Shown here: piece after piece, positions 47,876 through 56,076 of the stretch
Layout of the letters: every line of letters starts with the position of its first letter
How positions within the stretch are numbered: position 1 is the stretch's first letter
NCBI RefSeq assembly: GCF_016908015.1
Contig: NZ_JAFBDB010000002.1
Location: 682,001-746,000 of the forward strand
From: Clostridium pascui
Lineage (GTDB): Bacteria; Bacillota; Clostridia; Clostridiales; Clostridiaceae
Length of the DNA: 64,000 nt
Reading direction: 5' to 3'
Notes under the pieces: model-generated
What the model was told of the DNA's origin: nothing
Database searches by the model: none
Seen by the model: only the letters and a program-made list of their open reading frames with translations
Translations under genes and position numbers: made by a program

Positions 47876-48657
47876 ATAGAATAGATAATAAATTTCAAGA
47901 ATTAAAAAAGAAAGATGAAAAGGCTTTAATAACCTTTATAACTGCAGGGGATCCTGATTTAGACAATACAGTTAGATTGGTTTTGGCAATGGAAAAGTCA
48001 GGATCAGACATAATAGAATTAGGAATCCCTTATTCAGATCCAATAGCAGATGGCGAAGTTATTCAGGCATCTTCCCAAAGATCCTTATCACTAGGGTCAA
48101 ATATACAAAATATAATGGATACAGTAAAGAAAATAAGGTTAAGTTCACAGGTTCCGCTGCTATACCTTGTATATTATAATTGCATATTCAAATATGGTAT
48201 AGAAAAATTTTTATCTCAATGTAGTGAGGTAGGGATAGATGGTTTAATAATACCAGATTTACCTTTAGAGGAAAGAGGAGAAATAAGCAATAATGCACTA
48301 GAACACAATATTCACCTAATACCAATGGTAGCGCCAACCTCTAAGGAGAGAATAGGAGCTATAATAGAAAGTGGAAGAGGATTTGTATACTGTGTCTCTG
48401 TAAATGGAGTAACAGGAGTGAGAAATGACATAAATACTGATTTAAAAGAATATATGGAAACAGTAAAAACATTTAGTGATATTCCTGTAGCCTTGGGATT
48501 TGGTATATCTGATGCTTCCATGGTTAAAAAATATAAAGAGCATTGTGATGGAGTTATAGTAGGTAGTGCCTTAGTAAAACTCATTGCTGAAAATAAAGGT
48601 AAAGAAGTAGAAATTGCAGCTAAGTTTGTAAAAAAACTAAAAGAAGCGGCATATTAA
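47872..48657 (+). CDS. trpA: Tryptophan synthase alpha subunit
   Basis: TrpA, 261 residues, cleaves indole-3-glycerol phosphate to indole and glyceraldehyde 3-phosphate. Catalytic Glu and Asp lie in [15 protein letters not shown] and [11 protein letters not shown]; the phosphate site is ALGFGISD and VIVGSALV. It is the last gene of the operon; a bidirectional terminator follows 65 bases downstream. Confidence 0.97.
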   Translation: MNRIDNKFQELKKKDEKALITFITAGDPDLDNTVRLVLAMEKSGSDIIELGIPYSDPIADGEVIQASSQRSLSLGSNIQNIMDTVKKIRLSSQVPLLYLVYYNCIFKYGIEKFLSQCSEVGIDGLIIPDLPLEERGEISNNALEHNIHLIPMVAPTSKERIGAIIESGRGFVYCVSVNGVTGVRNDINTDLKEYMETVKTFSDIPVALGFGISDASMVKKYKEHCDGVIVGSALVKLIAENKGKEVEIAAKFVKKLKEAAY

Positions 48658-48721
48658 AGTGGGAATGAGTAATCTTAATATTTCTATTGTAGTATGCTAA
48701 GTTATACAATATAGAAAAAAG

Positions 48722-48770
48722 CTGAATGCCAACTAATCTGGAAAGTTGGCATTCAGTATATTTTTATTTT
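48722..48770. terminator. Bidirectional terminator, trp operon and hydCBA
   Basis: CTGAATGCCAACT (48722-48734) and AGTTGGCATTCAG (48744-48756) form a 13-bp stem with a nine-base loop. T-rich sequence (TATATTTTTATTTT) follows on the + strand and TTTTTTC on the minus strand, so both converging operons can end here. Confidence 0.92.
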
Positions 48771-50500
48771 CTTTTAACATAAGTTGTATGAAGAAGCTCG
48801 TGAGCTTTTTCTCCATAAGGTTTTCCTAAGAAGTCTTTGTATAATTCTTGAATAAATGGATTTTCATGAGACTTTCTTAAAGTTTTACTTCTGTCTTCTG
48901 TGTAAAGAGCAACTCTTCTCTTTTTAATAATATCTGTATTACCTCTAATGTAAGGCTGACCACCACCATCGATACAGCCACCAGGACAAGCCATTATTTC
49001 TATCATGTGATAATGTTCTTTTCCTTCTCGTATTCTTTCAAGAAGAGTACGTGCATTTCCAAGACCGCTTGCTATAGCAACCTTTACATCAGTATCTTTA
49101 ATAGAGATAGTAGCCTCGCGTATTCCTTCAGCACCACGTACGTTACCAAATTCAACATCGGCTAATTCTTCTCCTGTAACCCATTCATAAGCAGTTCTAA
49201 GAGCTGCTTCCATAACTCCGCCTGTAGTTCCAAATATTACTCCAGCACCTGTGGATTCTCCTAATGGATTATCAAAATTTTCTTCATCTAAAGAGTTAAA
49301 GTCTATTCCGGCTTCTTTAATCATTTTAGCAAGTTCACGAGTACTTATAACTAAATCTACATCTGGAATTCCGTTGGTGCTCATTTCAGGTCTTGCAGCT
49401 TCATATTTTTTAGCAAGACAAGGCATAACTGAAACTACTATTAAATTTTTAGGATCGATTCCCATTTTTTCAGCAAAGTATGTTTTTGCTATAGCACCGA
49501 ACATCTGCTGAGGTGACTTACAACTGGATGGTATATCTAAAAGATCACTAAATTGGTGTTCGAAGAAATTAATCCATCCAGGACAACAACTAGTAAGCAT
49601 AGGAAGAGTTCCGCCATGCTCAAGCCTATGAATTAACTCAGAAGCTTCTTCCATTATAGTTAAGTCAGCAGCAAAATCTGTGTCAAATACTTTGTCAAAT
49701 CCAAGGGATCTTAAAGCTGCAACCATCTTACCGGTAACTGCAATGCCAGGTTCTAGTCCAAATTCTTCACCAAGTGCTGCACGTACTGCTGGAGCTGTCT
49801 GGACTATAACTGTCTTCTTTTCATTATTTAATACATTCCAAACCTTAGAAGTATTATTTAATTCTGTAAGAGCACCAGTTGGACATACTGCTACACATTG
49901 ACCACAAAATGTACAGTTAGTTTCGAGCATAGGAGCTGAAAAAGCTGGAGCTATTATTGTTTCGAAACCTCTATCTATAGCGGATAAAACCCCAACAGTT
50001 TGAACCTTGTTACACATAGTTACACATCTTCTGCAAAGTATACATTTATCTAAATCACGCACTATTGAGTAGCTAGAATTATCTACTGGATATTTGGATT
50101 TTTCTCCTTTGTATTTAATTTCACGTATTCCCATTTCAGCTGCAAGCTTTTGAAGTTCACAGTCTGTATTTTTTTCACAAAGAAGACAATCTTGAGGATG
50201 ATCTGATAGTAGAAGTTCTACCATAGTTCTTCTTGCTTTTATAGCTTTTATGGAGTTGGTTTTAACTACCATACCAGGAGTTATAGGAGTACAGCAAGCA
50301 GGAGCTAGGTTTCTTCTTCCTTCTACTTCAACTACACATACACGGCAAGAACCAGGATGATTTTCAGTCTTATTATCGTGAAGATGAAAATGACATAAAG
50401 TAGGTATATTTATGTTAAGTTCCTTAGCAGCATTTAATATAGTAGTTCCTTCTTGAACCTGAAATTCCTTATTATTTATAGTAATATTAACTAAACTCAA
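48764..50500 (-). CDS. hydA: [FeFe] hydrogenase catalytic subunit HydA
   Basis: The 578-residue catalytic subunit has an N-terminal [2Fe-2S] domain (LCHFHLHD, GSCRVCVVE, APACCTP), a His-Cys3 cluster (HPQDCLLCEKNTDC), two [4Fe-4S] ferredoxin motifs (CILCRRCVTMC, CTFCGQCVAVC) and the H-cluster domain with TSCCPGWINF, MPCLAKKYEA and IMACPGGCIDGGGQP. All catalytic residues are intact. The C-terminus is the small hydrogenase subunit-like region. With HydB and HydC it forms a trimeric NAD-linked enzyme, which in related organisms is electron-bifurcating between ferredoxin and NADH. Bifurcation is inferred. Confidence 0.96.
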   Translation of the reverse strand: MSLVNITINNKEFQVQEGTTILNAAKELNINIPTLCHFHLHDNKTENHPGSCRVCVVEVEGRRNLAPACCTPITPGMVVKTNSIKAIKARRTMVELLLSDHPQDCLLCEKNTDCELQKLAAEMGIREIKYKGEKSKYPVDNSSYSIVRDLDKCILCRRCVTMCNKVQTVGVLSAIDRGFETIIAPAFSAPMLETNCTFCGQCVAVCPTGALTELNNTSKVWNVLNNEKKTVIVQTAPAVRAALGEEFGLEPGIAVTGKMVAALRSLGFDKVFDTDFAADLTIMEEASELIHRLEHGGTLPMLTSCCPGWINFFEHQFSDLLDIPSSCKSPQQMFGAIAKTYFAEKMGIDPKNLIVVSVMPCLAKKYEAARPEMSTNGIPDVDLVISTRELAKMIKEAGIDFNSLDEENFDNPLGESTGAGVIFGTTGGVMEAALRTAYEWVTGEELADVEFGNVRGAEGIREATISIKDTDVKVAIASGLGNARTLLERIREGKEHYHMIEIMACPGGCIDGGGQPYIRGNTDIIKKRRVALYTEDRSKTLRKSHENPFIQELYKDFLGKPYGEKAHELLHTTYVKRK

Positions 50501-50524
50501 ACTTCACACCTCTTTTCGTTAAGT

Positions 50525-52420
50525 CTACTTTCTTATTATTGCACCCACAGGGCAGGCGCTAAAGCAGCTTCCACATTTTATACATTTATCTTGCATGATT
50601 TTATGCTTGTCCTTTACTTTTCCTTCAATGCATGAAGTAGGACATACTCTTGCGCATTTAGTACAACCTATACATTTATCTGCAACTTCATAGCGAAGTA
50701 AGTTTTTACAAACTCCTGCAGGACATCTTTTTTCTTTTACATGAGCTTCATATTCATCATAGAAATATTTCATTGTACTAAGTATTGGATTAGGAGCAGT
50801 TTGTCCAAGACCGCAAAGAGAAGTATCTTTTATGGTTTGAGCAAGTTCCTTAAGATCAACTAAGTCCTCTTCAGTACCTTTTCCTTCAGTAATTTTTGTA
50901 AGTATTTCTAAAAGTCTTTTATTTCCTATTCTACAAGGAGTACATTTTCCGCAGGATTCATCTACAGTAAACTCAAGATAGAATTTAGCTATATCAACCA
51001 TACAGTTATCTTCGTCCATTACAATCATTCCACCAGAACCCATCATGGAACCTATATTAGATAAGGATTCATAATCGATTTTAGTATCTAAATGATCAAC
51101 AGGGATACATCCACCAGAAGGACCACCAGTTTGGACAGATTTAAATTTACGACCATTTTTTATACCGCCGCCAATATCATATATTATTTCTCTTAAAGTA
51201 GTTCCCATAGGTACTTCTACAAGTCCTACATTGTTTATTTTTCCTGCTAGAGCAAAAACCTTTGTTCCTTTAGAAGTTTCTGTACCAATGGAGCTGAACC
51301 AGCCTGGACCTTCGTTTATAATTGCAGGAACTAAAGCTAAGGTTTCTACATTGTTTACACAAGTAGGTTTGTTCCATAATCCACATTCAGCAGGGAATGG
51401 AGGTTTATTCGTAGGTTCTCCTCTTTTTCCTTCTATGGAGTGAATTAAAGCTGTTTCTTCACCACATACGAATGCTCCAGCACCATATTTAATATTTATA
51501 TTGAAGCTAAAATCTGTACCTAAAATATTTTCTCCTAAAAGTCCATATTCATGAGCTTTCTTTATAGCAATTTCTAACCTGTAAACTGCAAGAGGATATT
51601 CAGCTCTAATGTATATGTTTCCTTCATTGGCGCCAATAGCATAACCTGCTATAGCCATTGCTTCTAATACACTGTGAGGGTCTCCTTCAAGTATGGAACG
51701 ATCCATAAATGCACCTGGATCACCTTCATCTGCATTACAGATTATATATTTTTTAGAGCTTTCATATTTCTTTGCAAATCCCCATTTTGTTCCTGTAGGG
51801 AATCCACCGCCCCCACGTCCACGAAGCCCTGAATCACTAATAGCTTTTATAACATCATCAGGAGTCATTTCGGTAAGAACTTTTCCCAATGCTAAATAAG
51901 CTTTTTCTCCGATAGCCTCTTCAATATCTTCAGGATTTATAAGTCCGCAATTTCTTAGTGCAATTCTTTTTTGCTTTTTATAAAAGGACATCTCATCTTG
52001 TCTTTTAACTCTCTTTTGAAGAGTAGGTTCTATAAATAAAAGTCTTTCAATAATTTTGCCTTGCAGTAGATGGCTTTCTACAATTTCTTTTGCATCTTCA
52101 GGTCTAACGTGTACATAGAATGCGTTGTCAGGATTTATATTAATGATAGGACCTTGTTCACAAAATCCAAAACAACCTGTTAGGCTTACCTGTACTTCAT
52201 TTTCAAGGCCTGCAGTTTTGATTTCATGTTTTAAATTCTCAACTATTTGATAGCTATCTGCAGATTTACAGCCTGTACCTGCGCAAACAGATATTGAACG
52301 TTTACATCTCTTGTTTTCTGCAGCTAATTCGGCCTCATGAGAAACTTGCTTTATTGCCACTAACTTTTTGCAATCTTCATGATATTTTTTTAATGCTTCA
52401 AAAGATTTTATTTTATTCAA
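50525..52420 (-). CDS. hydB: NADH-binding hydrogenase subunit HydB (NuoF-like)
   Basis: The 631-residue subunit is the NuoF-like flavin subunit. An N-terminal thioredoxin-like [2Fe-2S] domain (CAGTGCKSADS, CFGFCEQGP) precedes the FMN and NADH site (GRGGGGFPTGTKWGFA, NADEGDPGAFMDR), the [4Fe-4S] site (ESCGKCTPCRIG) and two C-terminal ferredoxin clusters (CIGCTKCARVCP, CIKCGSCFSACP). It lies between hydC and hydA on the same transcript and passes electrons between NADH and the H-cluster subunit. Confidence 0.96.
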   Translation of the reverse strand: MNKIKSFEALKKYHEDCKKLVAIKQVSHEAELAAENKRCKRSISVCAGTGCKSADSYQIVENLKHEIKTAGLENEVQVSLTGCFGFCEQGPIININPDNAFYVHVRPEDAKEIVESHLLQGKIIERLLFIEPTLQKRVKRQDEMSFYKKQKRIALRNCGLINPEDIEEAIGEKAYLALGKVLTEMTPDDVIKAISDSGLRGRGGGGFPTGTKWGFAKKYESSKKYIICNADEGDPGAFMDRSILEGDPHSVLEAMAIAGYAIGANEGNIYIRAEYPLAVYRLEIAIKKAHEYGLLGENILGTDFSFNINIKYGAGAFVCGEETALIHSIEGKRGEPTNKPPFPAECGLWNKPTCVNNVETLALVPAIINEGPGWFSSIGTETSKGTKVFALAGKINNVGLVEVPMGTTLREIIYDIGGGIKNGRKFKSVQTGGPSGGCIPVDHLDTKIDYESLSNIGSMMGSGGMIVMDEDNCMVDIAKFYLEFTVDESCGKCTPCRIGNKRLLEILTKITEGKGTEEDLVDLKELAQTIKDTSLCGLGQTAPNPILSTMKYFYDEYEAHVKEKRCPAGVCKNLLRYEVADKCIGCTKCARVCPTSCIEGKVKDKHKIMQDKCIKCGSCFSACPVGAIIRK

Positions 52421-52433
52421 GGTATAATTCCTC

Positions 52434-52916
52434 CTATTCGCTATACTCTTCTAACAATTTAGAGACTCTATCTTTGGTAAAATGACCATATACTTTATCA
52501 TTTACAGTGACAACAGGTGCAAGGCCGCAAGCACCAACACAACGCAGCACATCTAAAGTAAATTTTCCATCTTTTGTAGTTTCTCCAACCTTTATATCTA
52601 ACTTCTGCTGTAATTCGCTTACTACATCTCCAGCACCTCTTACGAAACATGCAGTACCCATACATACGCTTATAACATATTCACCTTTAGGTTCTGTATT
52701 GAAGTAAGAATAAAAAGTTACTACGCCATATACACTAGAAACAGGCATATTTAATTTATCAGCTACAAATTTTTGAACTCGTTCAGGTAAGTAACCGAAT
52801 AACTGTTGAGCTTTATGAAGTACACTTATTAATGCTCCTTCTTTATCCCTTAAGGAATCTATATACTCACTTAATTCTTGGAATTTAGCTTCTGCTAGTT
52901 CGTTTCTGCAACTCAA
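52434..52916 (-). CDS. hydC: Hydrogenase subunit HydC (NuoE-like)
   Basis: The 160-residue subunit is a NuoE-like thioredoxin-fold [2Fe-2S] protein with cysteines in VCMGTACFVRGA and CVGACGLAPV. I prefer the TTG start at 52916: the ribosome binding site AAAGGGGGC lies eight bases upstream and the product then begins MSCRNELAEAKFQ. A longer in-frame start at 52994 would cover the promoter. It is the first gene of hydCBA. Confidence 0.92.
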   Translation of the reverse strand: MSCRNELAEAKFQELSEYIDSLRDKEGALISVLHKAQQLFGYLPERVQKFVADKLNMPVSSVYGVVTFYSYFNTEPKGEYVISVCMGTACFVRGAGDVVSELQQKLDIKVGETTKDGKFTLDVLRCVGACGLAPVVTVNDKVYGHFTKDRVSKLLEEYSE

Positions 52917-52962
52917 TTTTAAGTGCCCCCTTTGCAAATGATTTAATATTTTCCATAATTCA

Positions 52963-52971
52963 ATTATATCA
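52963..52971 (-). promoter_or_regulatory. Extended -10 promoter of hydCBA
   Basis: On the minus strand TGATATAAT is a consensus extended -10 box, about 45 bases before the TTG start of hydC. A -35-like TTGTTA lies 20 bases upstream, which is too far for normal spacing, so the extended -10 probably carries recognition. Confidence 0.5.
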
Positions 52972-53105
52972 GAATCTTGTTTAAATATTAACAATTTTTA
53001 TTTTTAACTTTATTTTAAATATACTAAAAAATACTCGGAATTTCAATAATGATAAAGTAGGTTATATAATGTAAATATTGGTACTTGTTCGATATAAGAG
53101 CTGAT

Positions 53106-53189
53106 ATGAAGCTGAATCTAAGCAAAATAGCAGTACTGTCAATAATTGCTGTTACATGTATAAGTTTTTTTATTTTTAAAATAATTTAA
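53106..53189 (+). CDS. Possible 27-residue hydrophobic peptide
   Basis: In the 484-base gap between hydC and the ECF gene, a short frame encodes MKLNLSKIAVLSIIAVTCIS followed by FFIFKII, a basic start plus one membrane helix. It may be a small membrane peptide or the relic of a signal peptide from a lost gene. The ribosome binding site is weak (AAGAGCTGAT). The rest of the gap (53190-53380) shows no TPP, FMN or other riboswitch signature that I can recognise. Confidence 0.3.
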   Translation: MKLNLSKIAVLSIIAVTCISFFIFKII

Positions 53190-53400
53190 TACAAATAACT
53201 TGATATACTCTGAAAATGAGAAAAGTGACTGAAAAGTTTGATAATTTTAAGATAATCCATATTTTTTTCTTCACTACCAGAAAGAGCGCCTATATATTAA
53301 AACTCGACTATTATTGTATCGGTACATTTGAAAAGAAAATATGTATAACCTATAATTAAAGATAATTTAATGAATTTGATTTGGAGGAGAGGAGAAAAGT

Positions 53401-53943
53401 ATGGAAACACATGTTAAGACTCGTTCAATGGTAGAAATGGCACTTATGATTGGTATTATATGCTTAGTGACCATGACAATGAAAATACCAACAGTTATAG
53501 GTTATACTCATCTAGGTGATGGATTTGTATTTGTAGCTGCTGTGATATTTGGAAAAAAAAAAGGTGCACTAGCAGCAGCACTTGGAATGACTCTTGCAGA
53601 TATTTTAGGTGGATATGCCATATGGGCACCATTTACATTTGTTATAAAGGCAGTTATGGCATATATAGCAGCAACTATAGCATACAGAAATGATTATAAT
53701 GGAGAAAATGTAAAGAACAACACATTTGCTTTTGCAGTGGCAGGAGCATGGATGGTTTTGGCATATTATTTAGCTAATGCTGTAATTGTACGCTTTGTAT
53801 ATGTGGAATCAGCAAGTTTCTATGAAAGCTTAGTTTTAGCTTTGGCAGATATTCCAGCAAATACAATGCAAATAGCTGTAGGTATTGTTATAGCACTTCT
53901 TTTGATAAAAGGTGTTAAGGGAAAAGGGGTTTTTAATCGCTAA
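53401..53943 (+). CDS. ECF transporter S component
   Basis: The 180-residue membrane protein has about six helices and the typical S-component features: MALMIGIICLVTMT as helix 1, a HLGDGFVFVAAVIFGKKKGALAAALGMTLADI core with the DG..F and G..LAD pattern, and a basic C-terminus. It delivers a vitamin or precursor to an EcfAAT module encoded elsewhere. The substrate cannot be told; the HmpT/DUF6580-like look suggests a thiamine or pyridoxine precursor, with low certainty. It has a strong ribosome binding site (GGAGGAGAGGAG). Confidence 0.8.
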   Translation: METHVKTRSMVEMALMIGIICLVTMTMKIPTVIGYTHLGDGFVFVAAVIFGKKKGALAAALGMTLADILGGYAIWAPFTFVIKAVMAYIAATIAYRNDYNGENVKNNTFAFAVAGAWMVLAYYLANAVIVRFVYVESASFYESLVLALADIPANTMQIAVGIVIALLLIKGVKGKGVFNR

Positions 53944-54139
53944 TAACTATATTTCATAGTTAATATTTAATTTTTATATGAGTGAGAATTTCTTTGTTAA
54001 TTAATTATAGTTTAGTAAAATAAAGCGGTAAATGAAGAGAATAATAATAATATACAGTTTAAAATGTTTACATGACTTAAGATTAATATTGATAAATTAT
54101 ATATATTATCTTATAATTAAATAAATTTAATAATTGTCT

Positions 54140-54325
54140 CGGATGAAGGTAATAGGAGAGAGGCTTTTGTAGCCCACCGAAGATGTTAATCTTTCAGGTA
54201 CCATTATTTATGGGGAGGACTGTTACTGGACGAAACTCTGGAGAGACTCTATTTAGAGCACCGAAGGAGAAAGTTGGGATATTGTTATTCCAATGAAACT
54301 CTCAGGTAAAAGGACAGAGAATAGA
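54140..54325 (+). promoter_or_regulatory. Tandem glycine riboswitch
   Basis: Two glycine aptamers lie in series. The first (from about 54155) has GGAGAGAGGC, GCCCACCGAAG, TTTCAGGTACCATT and GGGGAGGACTG; the second (54241-54321) has GGAGAGACTC, GAGCACCGAAGGAG, CTCTCAGGTAAAAGGACAGAG. The cooperative two-aptamer form is intact with the linker CGAAACTCTG. A following terminator-type hairpin (54337-54362) is the expression platform. It controls the AGCS symporter gene, which suggests that the symporter moves glycine. Confidence 0.95.
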
Positions 54326-54336
54326 ACAGTATATCC

Positions 54337-54370
54337 AGAGGTCTGTTTTTTGCAGTACCTCTATTTTATT
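54337..54370 (+). terminator. Expression-platform hairpin of the glycine riboswitch
   Basis: AGAGGTCTG (54337-54345) pairs with CAG-T-ACCTCT (54353-54362), one bulged T, followed by ATTTTATT. Glycine binding is expected to prevent or favour this stem; the on-switch type is usual for glycine riboswitches. Confidence 0.6.
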
Positions 54371-54425
54371 GTCACGAATCTATTCTTTTGCTGTCCTCAA
54401 AAATAATTATATTGGAGGATGGATC

Positions 54426-55829
54426 ATGGAAAATCTAATTCAAATCTTTAACAAAATCGACTCAATAGTATGGGGAGCACCTTTACTAATTCTTCTAGTG
54501 GGAACAGGAATTTATCTCACACTAAGACTTAAATGTCTACAAATCATAAAACTACCATTAGCACTTAAATATTTATTTTCTAAAGAAGATGAAGATAGTT
54601 CAGGTAAAGGTGATGTTACAAGTTTCCAAGCACTGTGTACAGCACTTGCTGCAACTATTGGTACAGGTAATATTGTAGGAGTAGCTACTGCAATTAAGGC
54701 CGGAGGTCCAGGAGCATTATTTTGGATGTGGATGGCAGCTTTCTTTGGGATGGCTACAAAATATGCAGAGGGACTGCTTGCTGTAAAGTATAGGGTAATA
54801 GATAAAAATGGACAAATGTCTGGCGGCCCTATGTATTATATAGAAAGAGGACTTAAAAATAAATGGATGGCTAAGTTGTTTGCTATATTTGGAATAGGAG
54901 TAGCCTACTTTGGAATAGGAACTTTTGCACAAATAAATGCAATAACAGAATCTCTAAAGGATTCATATAATGTACCAACTATAACAACAGGTTTTATAAT
55001 AACTTGTCTAGTTGCCTTAGTAACTTTAGGCGGTATTAAAAGCATTGCAAAGGTTTCAGAAAAGGTAGTTCCTTTTATGGCTATAATGTATATAGTTGCA
55101 ACACTTATAATACTTGTTGTAAACATTAAATTAGTACCAGCAGCGTTGGTATTAGTTATAAAAAGTGCATTTACTCCTAGTGCAGCGGTAGGAGGATTTT
55201 TAGGAGCTACAGTTAAACAGGCTATTCAAAATGGTGTGGCAAGAGGGGTGTTTTCTAATGAATCAGGACTTGGAAGTGCACCTATTGCAGCAGCAGCAGC
55301 AAAAACAAAATCCTGTGTAAGACAAGGCCTTATATCTATGACAGGAACATTTATAGATACTATAATAGTGTGTACAATGACAGGTTTAACCTTAATTTTA
55401 ACAGGAGCATGGAAATCAAATTTAGCTGGAGCTGCAATGACAAATGCAGCATTTACACAAGGTATGCCTATAGAAGTTTTAGGAAAATTTATAATAACTG
55501 TAGGACTTATGTTCTTTGCATTTACAACTATATTAGGATGGAATTATTATGGTGAAAGATGTGCAGAGTATTTATTTGGAGTAAAGGGAATAAAACCATA
55601 TAGATATATATTTATAGCAATTGTAGCAGTTGGTGGATTGTCTATATTAAAGTTAGACTTGATATGGATAATTGCAGACATAGTCAATGGACTTATGGCT
55701 ATACCTAATTTAATAGCATTAGTAGGATTAAGTCCTGTGGTAATTCATGAGACAAAACTTTATTTTGAAAAATTAAAAAGTGAAGAAAGTCCGGAGGATG
55801 AAGAGATAATAATGTCTAAGGCATTATAA
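54426..55829 (+). CDS. Sodium:alanine/glycine symporter (AGCS family)
   Basis: The 467-residue transporter is an AGCS-family Na+ or H+ coupled amino-acid symporter with about 10-11 membrane helices and the signatures TIGTGNIVGVATAIKAGGPG and GVFSNESGLGSAPIAAAAAK. ATG 54426 follows TTGGAGGAT; an earlier in-frame start (54369) lies in the riboswitch platform. Control by a tandem glycine riboswitch points to glycine as a substrate. A long terminator follows. A second AGCS gene lies at 60829. Confidence 0.93.
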   Translation: MENLIQIFNKIDSIVWGAPLLILLVGTGIYLTLRLKCLQIIKLPLALKYLFSKEDEDSSGKGDVTSFQALCTALAATIGTGNIVGVATAIKAGGPGALFWMWMAAFFGMATKYAEGLLAVKYRVIDKNGQMSGGPMYYIERGLKNKWMAKLFAIFGIGVAYFGIGTFAQINAITESLKDSYNVPTITTGFIITCLVALVTLGGIKSIAKVSEKVVPFMAIMYIVATLIILVVNIKLVPAALVLVIKSAFTPSAAVGGFLGATVKQAIQNGVARGVFSNESGLGSAPIAAAAAKTKSCVRQGLISMTGTFIDTIIVCTMTGLTLILTGAWKSNLAGAAMTNAAFTQGMPIEVLGKFIITVGLMFFAFTTILGWNYYGERCAEYLFGVKGIKPYRYIFIAIVAVGGLSILKLDLIWIIADIVNGLMAIPNLIALVGLSPVVIHETKLYFEKLKSEESPEDEEIIMSKAL

Positions 55830-55837
55830 TGTATAAA

Positions 55838-55896
55838 AGCTTCCTATGTAGTTAATATATATAGTAAATATATTAACTACATAGGAGGTTTTTGTT
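55838..55896 (+). terminator. Long-stem terminator after AGCS gene
   Basis: CCTATGTAGTTAATATAT (55843-55860) and ATATTAACTACATAGG (55870-55885) form a stem of at least 16 bp, followed by AGGTTTTTGTTT. Confidence 0.9.
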
Positions 55897-55897
55897 T

Positions 55898-55910
55898 ATT
55901 TACGAACAAT
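55898..55910 (+). promoter_or_regulatory. PurBox-like site, upstream of NCS2 promoter
   Basis: ATTTACGAACAAT matches the Bacillus PurR PurBox (AWWWCCGAACWWT) except for one base. An inverted copy of its TTACGAACAAT core lies at 56025-56035, on the other side of the promoter. Confidence 0.45.
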
Positions 55911-55975
55911 ATCTATAAAATTACTTGCAAGAACACTATATACACGAATAATAATAATAAAATTAAAAAGCAATG

Positions 55976-56004
55976 TTGACAGGTTGCAAAAATGATGCTA
56001 ATAT
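55976..56004 (+). promoter_or_regulatory. Promoter of NCS2 permease
   Basis: TTGACA (55976-55981), 17 bases and TAATAT (55999-56004) lie 72 bases before the start codon. Confidence 0.65.
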
Positions 56005-56024
56005 TAGATTAGAAATTATAATAC

Positions 56025-56035
56025 ATTGTTCGTAA
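56025..56035 (-). promoter_or_regulatory. PurBox-like site, downstream of NCS2 promoter
   Basis: ATTGTTCGTAA is the exact inverted copy of TTACGAACAAT at 55900-55910 and lies just after the predicted start point, where a bound PurR would block transcription. No purine riboswitch core was seen here. Confidence 0.45.
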
Positions 56036-56076
56036 TGATAAGAAGATTATAAGGTGATTATAAGGAGGGTTAAATA

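Noticed and set aside
53190-53400. TPP or other vitamin riboswitch before the ECF S component
   Set aside because: The conserved CTGAGA and related TPP elements are not present, and no other aptamer core was found.
55896-56076. Purine riboswitch before the NCS2 permease
   Set aside because: No three-way junction core with the conserved loop sequences was found; PurBox-like sites explain regulation better.
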